Source: UBA7672 sp965279085
GTDB taxonomy: Bacteria > Pseudomonadota > Alphaproteobacteria > Caulobacterales > Hyphomonadaceae
Direction: 5' to 3'
Assembly (NCBI GenBank): GCA_965279085.1
Contig: OZ257149.1
Coordinates: forward strand, 1,302,001-1,366,000
Length of the DNA stretch: 64,000 bases
Shown: piece by piece, positions 25,048-34,171 of the stretch
Layout: every line of letters begins with the position of its first letter
Numbering within the stretch: the stretch's first letter is position 1
The notes under the pieces: generated by a model
What the model saw: only the letters and a program-made list of their open reading frames with translations
Database searches by the model: none
What the model was told of the DNA's origin: nothing
Made by a program: the position numbers and the translations under genes

Positions 25048-25408
25048 GCGTCTTCACCAGCGTCTTGGGCGCGACCGCGCGATAGCTCTGGTCGATCCAG
25101 CCCTTCATGGTGTCGATGTCGAAATTGTCGCCCGACTTCAGCCGCGCCGTCACCCATCCAGACTTCGCCATCCCATAGCCCGTCGGCTCGACCCACTTCA
25201 GCGTCAGGGCCATCTCCGACGAAACTGGCAGCTTCACGCTGAGCGAGAATTCGCCCTTCGGATTGGCCGCGCCGCCGAAGGTCGCGAACATCTTGCCCTT
25301 CACCTTCACCGCATCATGGTCCCACGGATGCTCCAGCACCGCTTCGGGATAGGTAAGCGCGAACTTGATCAGTTTCTGCTCGGCCTGCTTGACTGTCATC
25401 TTCGGCAT
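25040..25408 (-). CDS. MmcQ/YjbR family protein
   Basis: A 122-residue protein with the CyaY-like fold of YjbR: QKLIKFALTYPEAVLEHPWD, HDAVKVKGKMFATFGG, EFSLSVKLPVSSEMALTLKW, YGMAKSGWVTARLKSGD, MKGWIDQSYRAVAPKTL. The family is thought to bind DNA, but the role in the cell is not known. GAGGG is nine bases before the ATG. It is divergent from the next gene with only 14 bases between starts. Confidence 0.88.
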   Translation of the reverse strand: MPKMTVKQAEQKLIKFALTYPEAVLEHPWDHDAVKVKGKMFATFGGAANPKGEFSLSVKLPVSSEMALTLKWVEPTGYGMAKSGWVTARLKSGDNFDIDTMKGWIDQSYRAVAPKTLVKTLK

Positions 25409-25422
25409 TGTGATGCACCCTC

Positions 25423-25794
25423 ATGCAGATCCGCATCGAATATCGCCCGGAGCCTATCCTGACGCCCATCACGCCGTGGGTCCACAAGGGCGTTGATGCA
25501 TCGTACTGGAAAGCCACGATCTTCGATCCACCGATGCCGAAGCCTGTGCACGGCAAGGGTTATCCCGTCTGGCTCATCGACCATCGCGGCCGCTCGCTGG
25601 TCTTTGCTTCGCCTGAAGAGATCGACCACGTCATCGACATCCTCAGCCGCAAGATCCTCCCGGTCACCCGCGAGCTCGGCCAACCGCACCGCGCCGTGAA
25701 CTCCCACTGGCTCTCGCGCCTGCACACCAGTTTCAAGCCGTGGAAGGTCCGCCAAGAGCTCGTGAAACGCCTGAAGCAAGCGCCGGCAGCCTAG
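25423..25794 (+). CDS. Conserved small protein of unknown function
   Basis: A 123-residue soluble protein: IEYRPEPILTPITPWVHKGV, AVHGKGYPVWLIDHRGRSLV-like centre (KGYPVWLIDHRGRSLVFAS), then a helical C-terminus (EEIDHVIDILSRKIL, WKVRQELVKRLKQ). I know no named family. No ribosome-binding site precedes the ATG, and the 14-base gap to the divergent YjbR start leaves little room for a promoter, so the start or expression may be unusual, for example leaderless. The stop overlaps the convergent TIR gene by four bases. Confidence 0.62.
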   Translation: MQIRIEYRPEPILTPITPWVHKGVDASYWKATIFDPPMPKPVHGKGYPVWLIDHRGRSLVFASPEEIDHVIDILSRKILPVTRELGQPHRAVNSHWLSRLHTSFKPWKVRQELVKRLKQAPAA

Positions 25795-27557
25795 AGCCCC
25801 TCGGTGGAACAGCCCATGCCGACCGACTGATCGACTTCCATGGTCGCCGCCTTGATCTTCGCCTCGGCAAGGATGCGCGGCGCCACGTCCTTCAGGAAGG
25901 CCATGCAGGCGTCGTGGTCCAGATTGTCCAGCACGTGGAAGACCGCCGACTCGCGGCCGTTGGCGTCATAGGTGACCAGGGCCACAAGGCCGTCCTTGTC
26001 GACAGCCTTGATCGCCTCAATCGGCACAGGAACACGCCGGCTGGGGTTCAGCACCCAGCGCAGCTGATAGTTGGGCGAAGCGAAAATACCGAGGTCGAAC
26101 GCCTCGCCGGGGATCACCTGCCCGTCCGCCAGGCGCACCGACTGGCGCAGCTGGAAGTCCGACGACTTGTCCGTGATGATACGTACGGTGACAGGCGCTG
26201 CGCCGCCCGCCGGTATCTCCAGAAACGCCGGCACGACGGCGACATATCCCTCGCGATCAGGGTCGAGATAGAGATCGTAGGTGTTCGTGGCAGGCGCCGC
26301 CACATCCGGCCCCGGCGGCCTGTTGGCGACACGCGTACGCACTGCCAGCGTCTCCGTCCTGCCGCGATCGGTATAACTGAGCTCGCCCATGGCGCAGACA
26401 AACGCCGCTCCATCGAACTTGCGCGGCACATGGCCTTTCAGATCGAAAGATGCGCCCCGACCGCCAACCTCGCCCGCGACTGTCAACGGCGCTACGTCCA
26501 CCCGATCCTTCGGCTGTGCACACGGCTCCCAGCTGGCGAGTCCTTTCCAGGACTTCTCCGCGAGCTCGCGATCTTCTTCCGGTAATCCCCAGGCCTTCAC
26601 CGTCAGGCGCGGCGCCCCGACCGGCCCCCACCCATCATTGAACATGACCACGGTCTGATAATCGTTCCGGTGTTCGCGCAGCACCGGCAGCGGCGACACA
26701 TCCGGCTCCGCCCTGATCACCTCGAACTGCAGCTCGCTGATGCTGATCGGTGCGTTGGTCGTGTTCGTCACCTGCACCATCACGCGCGGCATGGTCGGGA
26801 TCAGCGGCGAGACCTTGTTGAACGGGATCCCGTCAATGAGCTTCTCCTCGCGCATCCTGTCGCGATAGGCGAGCTGCACGCGGATGGAGAGCCGTCCTTC
26901 CGCACTACGCTCCGTCGTGAAAGTCGCCTGCGTGATCTTGGTCCGGTCAGAAGACGTCGGATCTTCCGCCAGCGAGATCGACGACGTAATCGCCGCCGGT
27001 GCGCCCTTCGGCCACAACGCCACGGTCAACATGCCCAGCAACAGCACGCCCGCTCCCAGCGGCAGCGCCAGCAGATTCAGCTTCGCCGGCGCCTTCCGCG
27101 TCTGCGGCGCGACCTGCTCCAGCAGCGCCGCCATGTCCCGCGCGAACGTCGCATGGCTGATGAACACCGCATTGTGGCGCACCAGCTGGCGGATGTCCTC
27201 CGGCAGATCCTCCTCGCGCGGCATGCCTGCGCCATCGACTAGCACCGGAATGATCCGCAGCCCCGCCGCCAGCGCGCTCTTCACTTCGAGGCGGATGAAA
27301 TCTCCCGGCAGGTCGATGCGCCGCAGCCCGTCCGGACCCGGCGCCTTCAGCCAGTTGCTGCCGATCACCGCGAGGAACGTGTCCGACGCCCGGATCGTCG
27401 TCTCGATCTTGCGGACGAAATCCTCACCCGGCGCCACGCTGTCGACATCGACGAAGACGTTCTCACGCCCCACGCGTACACCCAGCGCATCCGCCATGCG
27501 CCCCGCGACATGCGAGGCGTCATCGCGCCGATAGCTGATGAAGATGCCCCCTGCCAC
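25791..27557 (-). CDS. TIR-domain transmembrane protein
   Basis: A 588-residue protein. Residues 1-150 are a TIR domain: GIFISYRRDDASHVAGRM, ENVFVDVDSVAPGEDFVRKI, FLAVIGSNWL, then DFIRLEVKSALAAGL with E91 at the position of the catalytic Glu of NADase TIRs, and IIPVLVDGAGMP. One helix (LNLLALPLGAGVLLLGMLTV) separates it from about 390 beta-rich residues, probably outside the membrane. I chose GTG 27557 as start, since GGGAG lies six bases upstream and TIR domains begin close to the N-terminus; an ATG ten codons earlier lacks such a site. Neighbours are housekeeping genes, so defence is not supported by context. Confidence 0.83.
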   Translation of the reverse strand: MAGGIFISYRRDDASHVAGRMADALGVRVGRENVFVDVDSVAPGEDFVRKIETTIRASDTFLAVIGSNWLKAPGPDGLRRIDLPGDFIRLEVKSALAAGLRIIPVLVDGAGMPREEDLPEDIRQLVRHNAVFISHATFARDMAALLEQVAPQTRKAPAKLNLLALPLGAGVLLLGMLTVALWPKGAPAAITSSISLAEDPTSSDRTKITQATFTTERSAEGRLSIRVQLAYRDRMREEKLIDGIPFNKVSPLIPTMPRVMVQVTNTTNAPISISELQFEVIRAEPDVSPLPVLREHRNDYQTVVMFNDGWGPVGAPRLTVKAWGLPEEDRELAEKSWKGLASWEPCAQPKDRVDVAPLTVAGEVGGRGASFDLKGHVPRKFDGAAFVCAMGELSYTDRGRTETLAVRTRVANRPPGPDVAAPATNTYDLYLDPDREGYVAVVPAFLEIPAGGAAPVTVRIITDKSSDFQLRQSVRLADGQVIPGEAFDLGIFASPNYQLRWVLNPSRRVPVPIEAIKAVDKDGLVALVTYDANGRESAVFHVLDNLDHDACMAFLKDVAPRILAEAKIKAATMEVDQSVGMGCSTEGL

Positions 27558-27629
27558 GCGTCTCTCCCGGACGGCGGCATAGTGCATGTGTAAGCAGTTG
27601 ATGCAAACCTGGCGCGCCGAAGCGCTCCG

Positions 27630-29540
27630 CTAGCCCGCGATCAGCTTCAGCGCGCGCTCGTCGCCGCGACCCAGCGCCTTGATGGCGCTTGCCGCGATCG
27701 AGCGGGCGTCGAGACCGGCCTGCTCGTACATCTTCTCGGGCGTGTCGTGGTCCTGGAAGATATCCGGCAAGGTCAGCGTGCGCACGCGCAGGCCGCGATC
27801 CAGCAGACCGCGCTCGGCTAGCGAGTGCAGAACGAACGCGCCGAAGCCGCCCCTGGCGCCTTCCTCGATCGTGATCAGCACTTCGTGGTTCTTGGCCAGC
27901 TGCGCGATCAGCGCTTCGTCCAGCGGCTTGGCGAAGCGGGCGTCGGCCACCGTGGTCGACAGGCCCTGCTTCTCAAGCATCTCGGCCGCCTTCAGGCACT
28001 CGCTGAGACGCGCACCGAACGACAGGATCGCCACCGCGCTTCCCTGTTTGACGACGCGGCCCTTGCCGATTTCAAGCGGTTGCGGATCGTCGAGCAGCTT
28101 GAGGCCCATCCCCTCGCCGCGCGGATAGCGGAAAGCAGACGGGCATTCATCCAGCACATGCGCCGTCGCGACCATGCGCTGCAGCTCATTCTCGTCCGCC
28201 GCCGCCATGACCACGAAGCCCGGCAGCGCGCCGAGGAAGCCGACATCGAACGAGCCCGCATGTGTCGCGCCATCGGCGCCGACCAGGCCCGCGCGGTCCA
28301 GCGCGAAGCGCACCGGCAGTTTCTGGATCGCCACATCATGGACAACGCTGTCGTAGCCACGCTGCAGGAAGGTGGAATAGATCGCCGCGAACGGACGCAG
28401 GCCCTCGGCCGCAAGACCGGCCGCGAACGTCACCGCGTGCTGCTCCGCGATGCCCACGTCGAACGTGCGCTCGGGGAAGCGGTGGCCGAAGATATCGAGG
28501 CCCGTGCCCGACGGCATCGCCGCCGTGATGGCGACAACCTTCTCATCCTTCTCCGCCGCACGGATCAGTTCGAGCGCGAACACTTTCGTATAGGACGGCG
28601 ACGTCGCCTTCGACTTCGTCTGCTCGCCCGTGATGACGTTGAACTTAGTGACGCCGTGATACTTGTCGTCGGCGTTCTCGGCATGCTCGTAGCCCTTGCC
28701 CTTCTGCGTCACGACATGGACCAGCACCGGGCCGTCATGGTCGCGGACGTTCTCGAGCACATCGACCAGAGCATTCATGTCGTGCCCGTCGATCGGACCG
28801 ACATAGTAGAAACCCAGCGCGTCGAACAGATCGCCGCCCATGTTGAAGCTGCGGATCGAATGCTCCGCCTTCTTCACGAGACCTTCGATGCCGATCTTGC
28901 GCGTCACACGCTTGGCGAGGTCGCGCACCGAACGATAGCCCTTCGAGGACACGGTCCGCGAGAGATAGTGGCTCATCGCGCCGACCGGCGGGGCGATCGA
29001 CATGTCGTTGTCGTTGAGGATGACGATCAGCTGCGCATGCATCGCGCCGGCATTGTTCATCGCCTCGTAGATCATGCCTGCGCTCATCGCGCCGTCGCCA
29101 ACCACCGCGATCACGCGGTTGTCGCCGCCCATCAGGTCACGCGCGACAGCGAAGCCAGCAGCGGCGGAGACGGAGGTGCCCGCATGAGCTGCGCCGAACG
29201 GATCGTATTCGCTCTCGTCACGCTTGGTGAAACCGGACAGGCCCCCGCCCTGGCGCAGCGTGCGGATGCGCGAGCGGCGGCCGGTGAGAATCTTGTGCGG
29301 ATAAGCCTGGTGGCCGACGTCCCACACCAGCCGGTCCTTCGGCGTGTCGAACACGGCATGGATCGCAACCGTCAGTTCAACCACGCCCAGCGCCGAGCCC
29401 AGGTGGCCGCCCGTGGTCGACACTGCGTTGATGGTTTCCGCCCGCAGCTCCTCGGCAATTTGTCCGAGCTCTTCCTTCGTCCTGCCCTTCAGATCGGCAG
29501 GGCTGGAAATCTGGTCCAGGAGGGGCGTCTGGGTGGTCAT
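27630..29540 (-). CDS. dxs: 1-deoxy-D-xylulose-5-phosphate synthase
   Basis: A 636-residue thiamine-diphosphate enzyme making DXP from pyruvate and glyceraldehyde-3-phosphate, the first step of the MEP isoprenoid pathway. Thiamine-diphosphate motif GDGAMSAGMIYEAMNNAG with LNDNDMSI; transketolase core GVVELTVAIHAVFDTP and DVGHQAYPHKILTGRR; central domain DVGIAEQHAVTFAAGLA; and RAGLVGADGATHAGSFDVGF. Length is normal. ATG 29540 is chosen over an in-frame TTG at 29570. It follows ispA by 30 bases in the same direction, part of the classic xseB-ispA-dxs operon. Confidence 0.96.
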   Translation of the reverse strand: MTTQTPLLDQISSPADLKGRTKEELGQIAEELRAETINAVSTTGGHLGSALGVVELTVAIHAVFDTPKDRLVWDVGHQAYPHKILTGRRSRIRTLRQGGGLSGFTKRDESEYDPFGAAHAGTSVSAAAGFAVARDLMGGDNRVIAVVGDGAMSAGMIYEAMNNAGAMHAQLIVILNDNDMSIAPPVGAMSHYLSRTVSSKGYRSVRDLAKRVTRKIGIEGLVKKAEHSIRSFNMGGDLFDALGFYYVGPIDGHDMNALVDVLENVRDHDGPVLVHVVTQKGKGYEHAENADDKYHGVTKFNVITGEQTKSKATSPSYTKVFALELIRAAEKDEKVVAITAAMPSGTGLDIFGHRFPERTFDVGIAEQHAVTFAAGLAAEGLRPFAAIYSTFLQRGYDSVVHDVAIQKLPVRFALDRAGLVGADGATHAGSFDVGFLGALPGFVVMAAADENELQRMVATAHVLDECPSAFRYPRGEGMGLKLLDDPQPLEIGKGRVVKQGSAVAILSFGARLSECLKAAEMLEKQGLSTTVADARFAKPLDEALIAQLAKNHEVLITIEEGARGGFGAFVLHSLAERGLLDRGLRVRTLTLPDIFQDHDTPEKMYEQAGLDARSIAASAIKALGRGDERALKLIAG

Positions 29541-29570
29541 TGCCGGTGTCTCGTCCCGAATACGGGTCAA

Positions 29571-30476
29571 TTAGTGGCGGCGGTTGAGCACAAAGTCGAC
29601 CGTATGGAGAAGAGATGTCGCCCGGGAACCGAAGGATGCCAGATGCTGTTTCGCCTGTGCGGCGAGATAGCGCACCCGGTCCTGGGCGCCCTCTACCCCC
29701 AGCAGGGAGACGAAATTCTTCTTTCCCGCCGCGACGTCCTTGGCGGTCGCCTTCCCGAGGATGGAGGGGTCGCCCTCCACGTCGAGCAGGTCGTCCACAA
29801 TCTGGAACGCCAAACCTAAATCATTTGTATATCCGGCGATCGCATTCCGCTCGCTTTCCAGCGCCCCGCCAAGAAGGGCCCCGACCTCGCCGGCCAATGT
29901 GATCAGCGCCCCGGTCTTGAGTCGCTGCATCCGCGTCATGACCTGAAGCGGCTCCTCGCCGTCCGGCGCCGGATACATGTCGATCATCTGCCCGCCGACC
30001 ATGCCGCGCGCGCCCGCCGCCAGCGCCAGCCGTTCAACCAGCTTGCACCGCATCGACGCATCGCGATGCGTCTCCGACGACGCCATGATCTCGAAGGCCA
30101 GCGCCTGAAGTGCATCGCCTGCCAGCAGCGCCGTCGCCTCGTCGAACGCCTTGTGCACCGTCGGTTGTCCGCGCCGGTAATCGTCATCATCCATGCATGG
30201 CAGGTCGTCGTGGATCAGCGAGTAGGCGTGCATGCACTCGACCGCCGCCGCCCCGCGCAGCAGCGACTTCTCCTGCGCGCCGAACATGCGGCCGACTTCG
30301 ATGGTTATGAAAGGCCGCAACCGCTTGCCCTTGCTCAGCGCGCCGTGGCGCATCGCGCGCATCAGTTGTGCTTCCGGCCCCGATGCGGGCGGGATCAGCT
30401 GATCCAGCGCGACGGTGACCCGGTCAGCCACCTCGTTGAGGCGCTGTTCGAAATGGGGATCGATCTGAACGATCAC
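29571..30476 (-). CDS. ispA: Farnesyl diphosphate synthase (geranyltranstransferase)
   Basis: A 301-residue prenyltransferase. First Asp-rich motif: SLIHDDLPCMDDDDYRRGQP; second: FQIVDDLLDVEGD; also GKRLRPFITIEVG. It condenses dimethylallyl/geranyl diphosphate with isopentenyl diphosphate to farnesyl diphosphate. The start is GTG at 30476 with AAGG seven bases upstream, nine bases after the xseB stop. It supplies the C15 precursor for undecaprenyl phosphate, the carrier used by the exopolysaccharide genes. Confidence 0.95.
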   Translation of the reverse strand: MIVQIDPHFEQRLNEVADRVTVALDQLIPPASGPEAQLMRAMRHGALSKGKRLRPFITIEVGRMFGAQEKSLLRGAAAVECMHAYSLIHDDLPCMDDDDYRRGQPTVHKAFDEATALLAGDALQALAFEIMASSETHRDASMRCKLVERLALAAGARGMVGGQMIDMYPAPDGEEPLQVMTRMQRLKTGALITLAGEVGALLGGALESERNAIAGYTNDLGLAFQIVDDLLDVEGDPSILGKATAKDVAAGKKNFVSLLGVEGAQDRVRYLAAQAKQHLASFGSRATSLLHTVDFVLNRRH

Positions 30477-30485
30477 GCGGCGGCC

Positions 30486-30734
30486 TTAGAGGTCATCTGC
30501 ACGCTCCAGCCCTTTGGGACCGTCCGGTCCCAACACGATCTTTTCGACCTTGAGTTCGGCTTCCTTCAGCTTCTTCTCGCAGTGCGCCTTCAGCGCCGCG
30601 CCGCGTTCGTAGATGCGGATGGAATCCTCCAGCGGCACATCGCCAGCCTCGAGCTTGTGCACGATCTGCTCGAGTTCGCGCAACGCGTCCTCGAAGCTCA
30701 TCAATGCAATGTCCGCGGCCTTTGCCTCTGCCAT
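30486..30734 (-). CDS. xseB: Exodeoxyribonuclease VII small subunit
   Basis: An 82-residue protein with the XseB core: MSFEDALRELEQIVHKLEAG, DVPLEDSIRIYERGAALKAH, CEKKLKEAELKVEKIV. GGAG is six bases before the ATG. First gene of the xseB-ispA-dxs operon. Confidence 0.95.
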   Translation of the reverse strand: MAEAKAADIALMSFEDALRELEQIVHKLEAGDVPLEDSIRIYERGAALKAHCEKKLKEAELKVEKIVLGPDGPKGLERADDL

Positions 30735-30799
30735 TCAGGTCTCCAAAACCGGCGACACCATAGGCGCATCGAGCCGGGAGGCAAGCGCGGCGGCAGGCG

Positions 30800-31021
30800 C
30801 TATTCAGCAGACCTTTTCTGAGCAATCCGCCCCTGCCCCGCACGCTTGCGCGCGGGACTGGTCGCCGCCCACACAAGCGGCGCTGCGGCCAGGAGAATGA
30901 GGGCGACCATAGCGCCTGTCGCCACAAGGCCGCCATTCGTGATCTTCGCGGACGCGCTTGTGCGCATCGGCCCGAGCGCGAACTCGAATGAAGCTGTGTG
31001 AACGTCAGGTGGCTCGCTCAT
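30800..31021 (-). CDS. Small membrane protein, unknown
   Basis: A 73-residue protein with a polar N-terminus, one helix (LVATGAMVALILLAAAPLVW) and a basic tail (SPARKRAGQGRIAQKR). Orientation is probably N-out with the basic tail inside. GAGG precedes the ATG by five bases. It lies 65 bases upstream of xseB on the same strand, so it may share a transcript. No recognised family. Confidence 0.58.
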   Translation of the reverse strand: MSEPPDVHTASFEFALGPMRTSASAKITNGGLVATGAMVALILLAAAPLVWAATSPARKRAGQGRIAQKRSAE

Positions 31022-31116
31022 GATGGCCTCGCAGCGGTGCTAGCCAGTCAGCATGCTTGAGACGCGGCGCCCGACAATACGTTTCTGCCGTGGAGCGATG
31101 TCGGCCCGGCCAGGCG

Positions 31117-31764
31117 TCACTTCTTCTGGTAAATCCGGTACGACCAGTACTTGTCGCCGCCGTCGTGGACATTCGCCCAGCCGCGCTTCCTCAGCTGCGG
31201 CCGCAGCATGCGGTTGAACCAGCCATGCGCCGCGAGCACCACGTCACGCCCGCCGCTCTCCTCGGCCGTCTTCACCAGCACCTCGGCCGCCTTCGCAGCG
31301 CGGCGCTTGGCGTCCCTTACATGTTCCTCGCCGCCGCTGTGACCCATCATCCACAGCAGCCGCGCCCACTTGTTCCAGTTCTTTGGCCGCATCGGAATCC
31401 GCCCGATGCGCGGCGGCGGCAGCGGCGCTTCGTTGAACATGGCGTCGTGCTTCACTTCGCGCCCGCGCCCGAGATGTCCGGCGGTCTCGATCGCCCTCTT
31501 GCGGGCGCTCGACAGGATGATCGCGTCCTCGCCGATCTCCCTGAGCAGTCCCTCGGGGCATGCCTGCCCCTCCTTCAGCGAACTCAGCTCGTACTTGTCC
31601 CACCAGGCCTTGTAGTCACGCCAGCCCATGGGCGGCGCCTCCTTCGGGATCACGGCCGGGCGTCCGTGACGCACAATGATGATGCGTCCGGAGCGCGCCG
31701 TCCTGGCAGCGCGATCTGATGAACTGACAGAGGCGTCCATTATCCTCGGCAGGCCCTGTGCCAT
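31117..31764 (-). CDS. Histidine phosphatase (phosphoglycerate mutase-like) family protein
   Basis: A 215-residue protein. RHG motif IIIVRHGRPAV at about residue 32; second catalytic segment AAHGWFNRMLRPQLRKRG; plus LSSARKRAIETAGHL, typical of the family. Substrates vary widely in this family. The segment from KNWNKWARLLWMMGHSGGEE to the end is conserved in broad-specificity phosphatases. The start is unclear: ATG 31764 (GGGAG, spacing three) or ATG 31740. Confidence 0.82.
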   Translation of the reverse strand: MAQGLPRIMDASVSSSDRAARTARSGRIIIVRHGRPAVIPKEAPPMGWRDYKAWWDKYELSSLKEGQACPEGLLREIGEDAIILSSARKRAIETAGHLGRGREVKHDAMFNEAPLPPPRIGRIPMRPKNWNKWARLLWMMGHSGGEEHVRDAKRRAAKAAEVLVKTAEESGGRDVVLAAHGWFNRMLRPQLRKRGWANVHDGGDKYWSYRIYQKK

Positions 31765-31873
31765 CGACTCCCTGACCGGAAGCCACTCCCCGGCAGGTGC
31801 TTAGAGCATCGCGCCGTAATTCCAAACCCGGTTCTGGGTTCCCGCTGCTAACAAACAGCAAATGCCTTCAAAA

Positions 31874-33058
31874 TCAGAAGGCGGACGTGCGCACGGCCGC
31901 CTTGAGAGCCGTGGACGTCCGCGCCACCGCCGGATCCTCGCCCAGCGCCCGCACCATCCCGCGCGCCTGCGCGCCCATGCTGGTTTCGACCGCCAGAATC
32001 ACATCCAGCCGCCGCCGCGTCCGTCCCGCAAGGCGCGAGGCCGGTCCCAACCGCCCCTGCTCCACCGCGTGCAACAGCCCGGTCGCCAGCGCCCGCGCCC
32101 CGCCGGCCAGCCCACTCGCTGTCGCAACACCGTCATCCACGGAGGTGTAGTAGCTCGCATAGTACTTCTTGTAGTGCGCCTCGCCCGTACCAAGCACCGC
32201 TTCAGTGATCCCGGCCGCCGCAGCGCGCTCCAGCAACCGCTCTTCCAGCACCAATCCCGGAGAGCAGGATGCGAACGCGGGATCGTATCCCGCCATCCAG
32301 CCATGCAGCACACCGCCGGAACGCAGCCCGAACTCCGCCGCCGCGAGCTTGCCGCCATAGCGCAACGTCGCCATCACGCCGCCGAATGCTTCGCTGGTCT
32401 GAGCCGCGCATGCTTCAAGCAGCCCACGCGTCCATGCGGCGCCCAGCACGTCGTGACGCCGCGTGCGCTGAAACTGTTCGCGCTTCCAGCCGATCAGCGT
32501 AGCGAGGTCTTCCGCCGACGCCGGGCCAAACGTCACCGACTCCGCACCGAAATCCTTCTCGCCCTGCCGCGCCAGGCGCCGCATCTTCTTGAAGTGCTTT
32601 GGATTGAGATCGCGCTGCGTCTCCAGCCACGCCTCGAACCCGCCACGCAGGTCCGCCACCGCCGAACCTTCGCGCATGCGCAGCTTCACGCCGCGCGATG
32701 CCTGCGCCTCTGGCCAGCCCGAGAATGTGTAGGCCGCGATCCCCGCCTTCGCGAGCACGCGCGTCAACATCTCCGCGCCGTCGCGCGTGGTGATAGGCCC
32801 GTTCACGTCGCACATCGGCGCGCCCAGCGGCCGCGCCAGTCCCGACCGCGACACCTGCACCGGCAACACCAGTTTCACCGCGCCAGAGCGCCCGCGCATC
32901 AGCACGACACGCGCATCGCTCCTCACGGCGCCAACCGCCTGCGCGAACTCCGGAGCAAGGAATGGATTGTCATACCGCGCGTCAGTCGCACGCAGCACGC
33001 GCCATGCATCGATCTCGGCGGGCGTCAGCTCGCGCGGATGTCTGAGAGATACGTCCAT
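31874..33058 (-). CDS. GNAT-family acetyltransferase, CelD/BcsL type
   Basis: A 394-residue protein with the two-lobed GNAT_6 layout found in CelD and FemAB-like proteins. N-terminal lobe: YDNPFLAPEFAQAVGAVRSD, KLVLPVQVSRSGLARPLGAPM; linker helix NPKHFKKMRRLARQGEKDFG; C-terminal lobe: AEFGLRSGGVLHGWMAGYDP, PGLVLEERLLERAAAAGITE, AHYKKYYASYYTS. Homologues acetylate or are linked to extracellular polysaccharides, so a link to the exopolysaccharide locus is possible but it stands 10 kb away. ATG 33058 has no clear ribosome-binding site; a GTG at 33085 is the alternative. Confidence 0.8.
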   Translation of the reverse strand: MDVSLRHPRELTPAEIDAWRVLRATDARYDNPFLAPEFAQAVGAVRSDARVVLMRGRSGAVKLVLPVQVSRSGLARPLGAPMCDVNGPITTRDGAEMLTRVLAKAGIAAYTFSGWPEAQASRGVKLRMREGSAVADLRGGFEAWLETQRDLNPKHFKKMRRLARQGEKDFGAESVTFGPASAEDLATLIGWKREQFQRTRRHDVLGAAWTRGLLEACAAQTSEAFGGVMATLRYGGKLAAAEFGLRSGGVLHGWMAGYDPAFASCSPGLVLEERLLERAAAAGITEAVLGTGEAHYKKYYASYYTSVDDGVATASGLAGGARALATGLLHAVEQGRLGPASRLAGRTRRRLDVILAVETSMGAQARGMVRALGEDPAVARTSTALKAAVRTSAF

Positions 33059-33148
33059 GAACCCGGCCGGCCAGCGCTGTCCCACTCGCTGCCGACGTTA
33101 TAGCCCACGCACCTTTAATATGACGGTAAGGCCGGGGTTAGGATTTGG

Positions 33149-34072
33149 TTACAGCCCCTTCCAGAGCCGTCCTTCCGGACACTCGGCGCCCGGCGCCTGC
33201 TTGCAGCCGTGCAGCGTAAACAGAACCGTCTCGGCGCGGCCGATCAGGTAGTCCATCGGCACGAAGCCGATTGCATCGTCGCGCGTGTCGGCCGGCAGGT
33301 TGGTCGAGCGGTACGTCCAGGCTTGCGGGAACGCAGCCGCCATCGAACGGTGGCCGGACGGCGCGCGGCTGTCTTCCGAGTTGTCGCGGTTGTCGCCCAT
33401 CATGAAGACATGGCCCGGCGGCACGTTGAACACAGGCGTCTCGTCGAGATCGCTCGTGTCCGAGAACTCGTGGATCAGGAAGCTCTTGGTCTTGTCGCCC
33501 TCGCCCGTCGGAATCGTCTGGCGGTATTCCGTCGCCGTCCGCACCATGGGCTGATCGTCGGGAACATAAGCCGTCGTGCGCACCTTCTCGCGCGGTACTT
33601 CCGCGCCGTTGAGATAGAGACGCCCCGCCTTCACCTCGATGCGGTCGCCCGGCAGGCCGATCAGGCGCTTGATCATCACCTTGTCGCTGTGCGGGTGCTG
33701 GAACACGATCACGTCGCCGCGCTTGGGCGTCGACTGGAACAGATTCTCCTCGGGCTTCTCCGGATCGTCGCCGATCACGAACAGGCCGAGCCCGAACGGG
33801 ATCGAGTTGCGGTTGTAACCGTAGGCAAACTTCGCCACCGCCACGCGGTCGCCGACCTGCAGCGCAGGCACCATCGATTCCGACGGGATCGAGCGCAGTT
33901 CGTAGACGAAGGTCGAGAACACCAGCCAGAACGGAACGAAGATGGCGATCGTCAGCGCCGTCTCCTTGAACTCGTGCAGGAGCCAGCCCTTCCTGGACTT
34001 CTTCTCGCCTTCCGGGGCCTCGCCCTCGGCGGCCGGCTTTTCGTCCACCGGCGGTGTCGAGGTATCACTCAT
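33149..34072 (-). CDS. lepB: Signal peptidase I
   Basis: A 307-residue inner-membrane Ser/Lys protease that removes Sec signal peptides. Catalytic S66 in IPSESMVPAL and K135 in MIKRLIGLPGD, then VFMMGDNRDNSEDSR. One membrane helix precedes the active site (LTIAIFVPFWLVFSTFVY). The N-terminal 30 residues are charged (KPAAEGEAPEGEKKSRK). A Cys pair near the end (HGCKQAPGAEC) resembles the conserved C-terminal Cys pair of alphaproteobacterial LepB. ATG 34072 with AAGGG eight bases before is preferred over TTG at 34078. Confidence 0.95.
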   Translation of the reverse strand: MSDTSTPPVDEKPAAEGEAPEGEKKSRKGWLLHEFKETALTIAIFVPFWLVFSTFVYELRSIPSESMVPALQVGDRVAVAKFAYGYNRNSIPFGLGLFVIGDDPEKPEENLFQSTPKRGDVIVFQHPHSDKVMIKRLIGLPGDRIEVKAGRLYLNGAEVPREKVRTTAYVPDDQPMVRTATEYRQTIPTGEGDKTKSFLIHEFSDTSDLDETPVFNVPPGHVFMMGDNRDNSEDSRAPSGHRSMAAAFPQAWTYRSTNLPADTRDDAIGFVPMDYLIGRAETVLFTLHGCKQAPGAECPEGRLWKGL

Positions 34073-34171
34073 GTACAAGGCCCTTGGAACGGCAGCATTG
34101 GGCGCCCGTTTCCGGGCCGTTTCTCCCCTGACCGGGGTTCGCGGCTATACGTTATGCGTCCGGCGCCGTCG

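Noticed and set aside
25791..27557. Calling the TIR gene part of an antiphage island
   Set aside because: Neighbours are YjbR, dxs, ispA and similar housekeeping genes, with no other defence gene or mobility signal.
34086..34110. GGAAC-N16-CGTT on the plus strand, an EcfG-like match
   Set aside because: No plus-strand gene follows; it lies between lepB and the MBL gene, both leftward. It shows that chance matches occur in this window.
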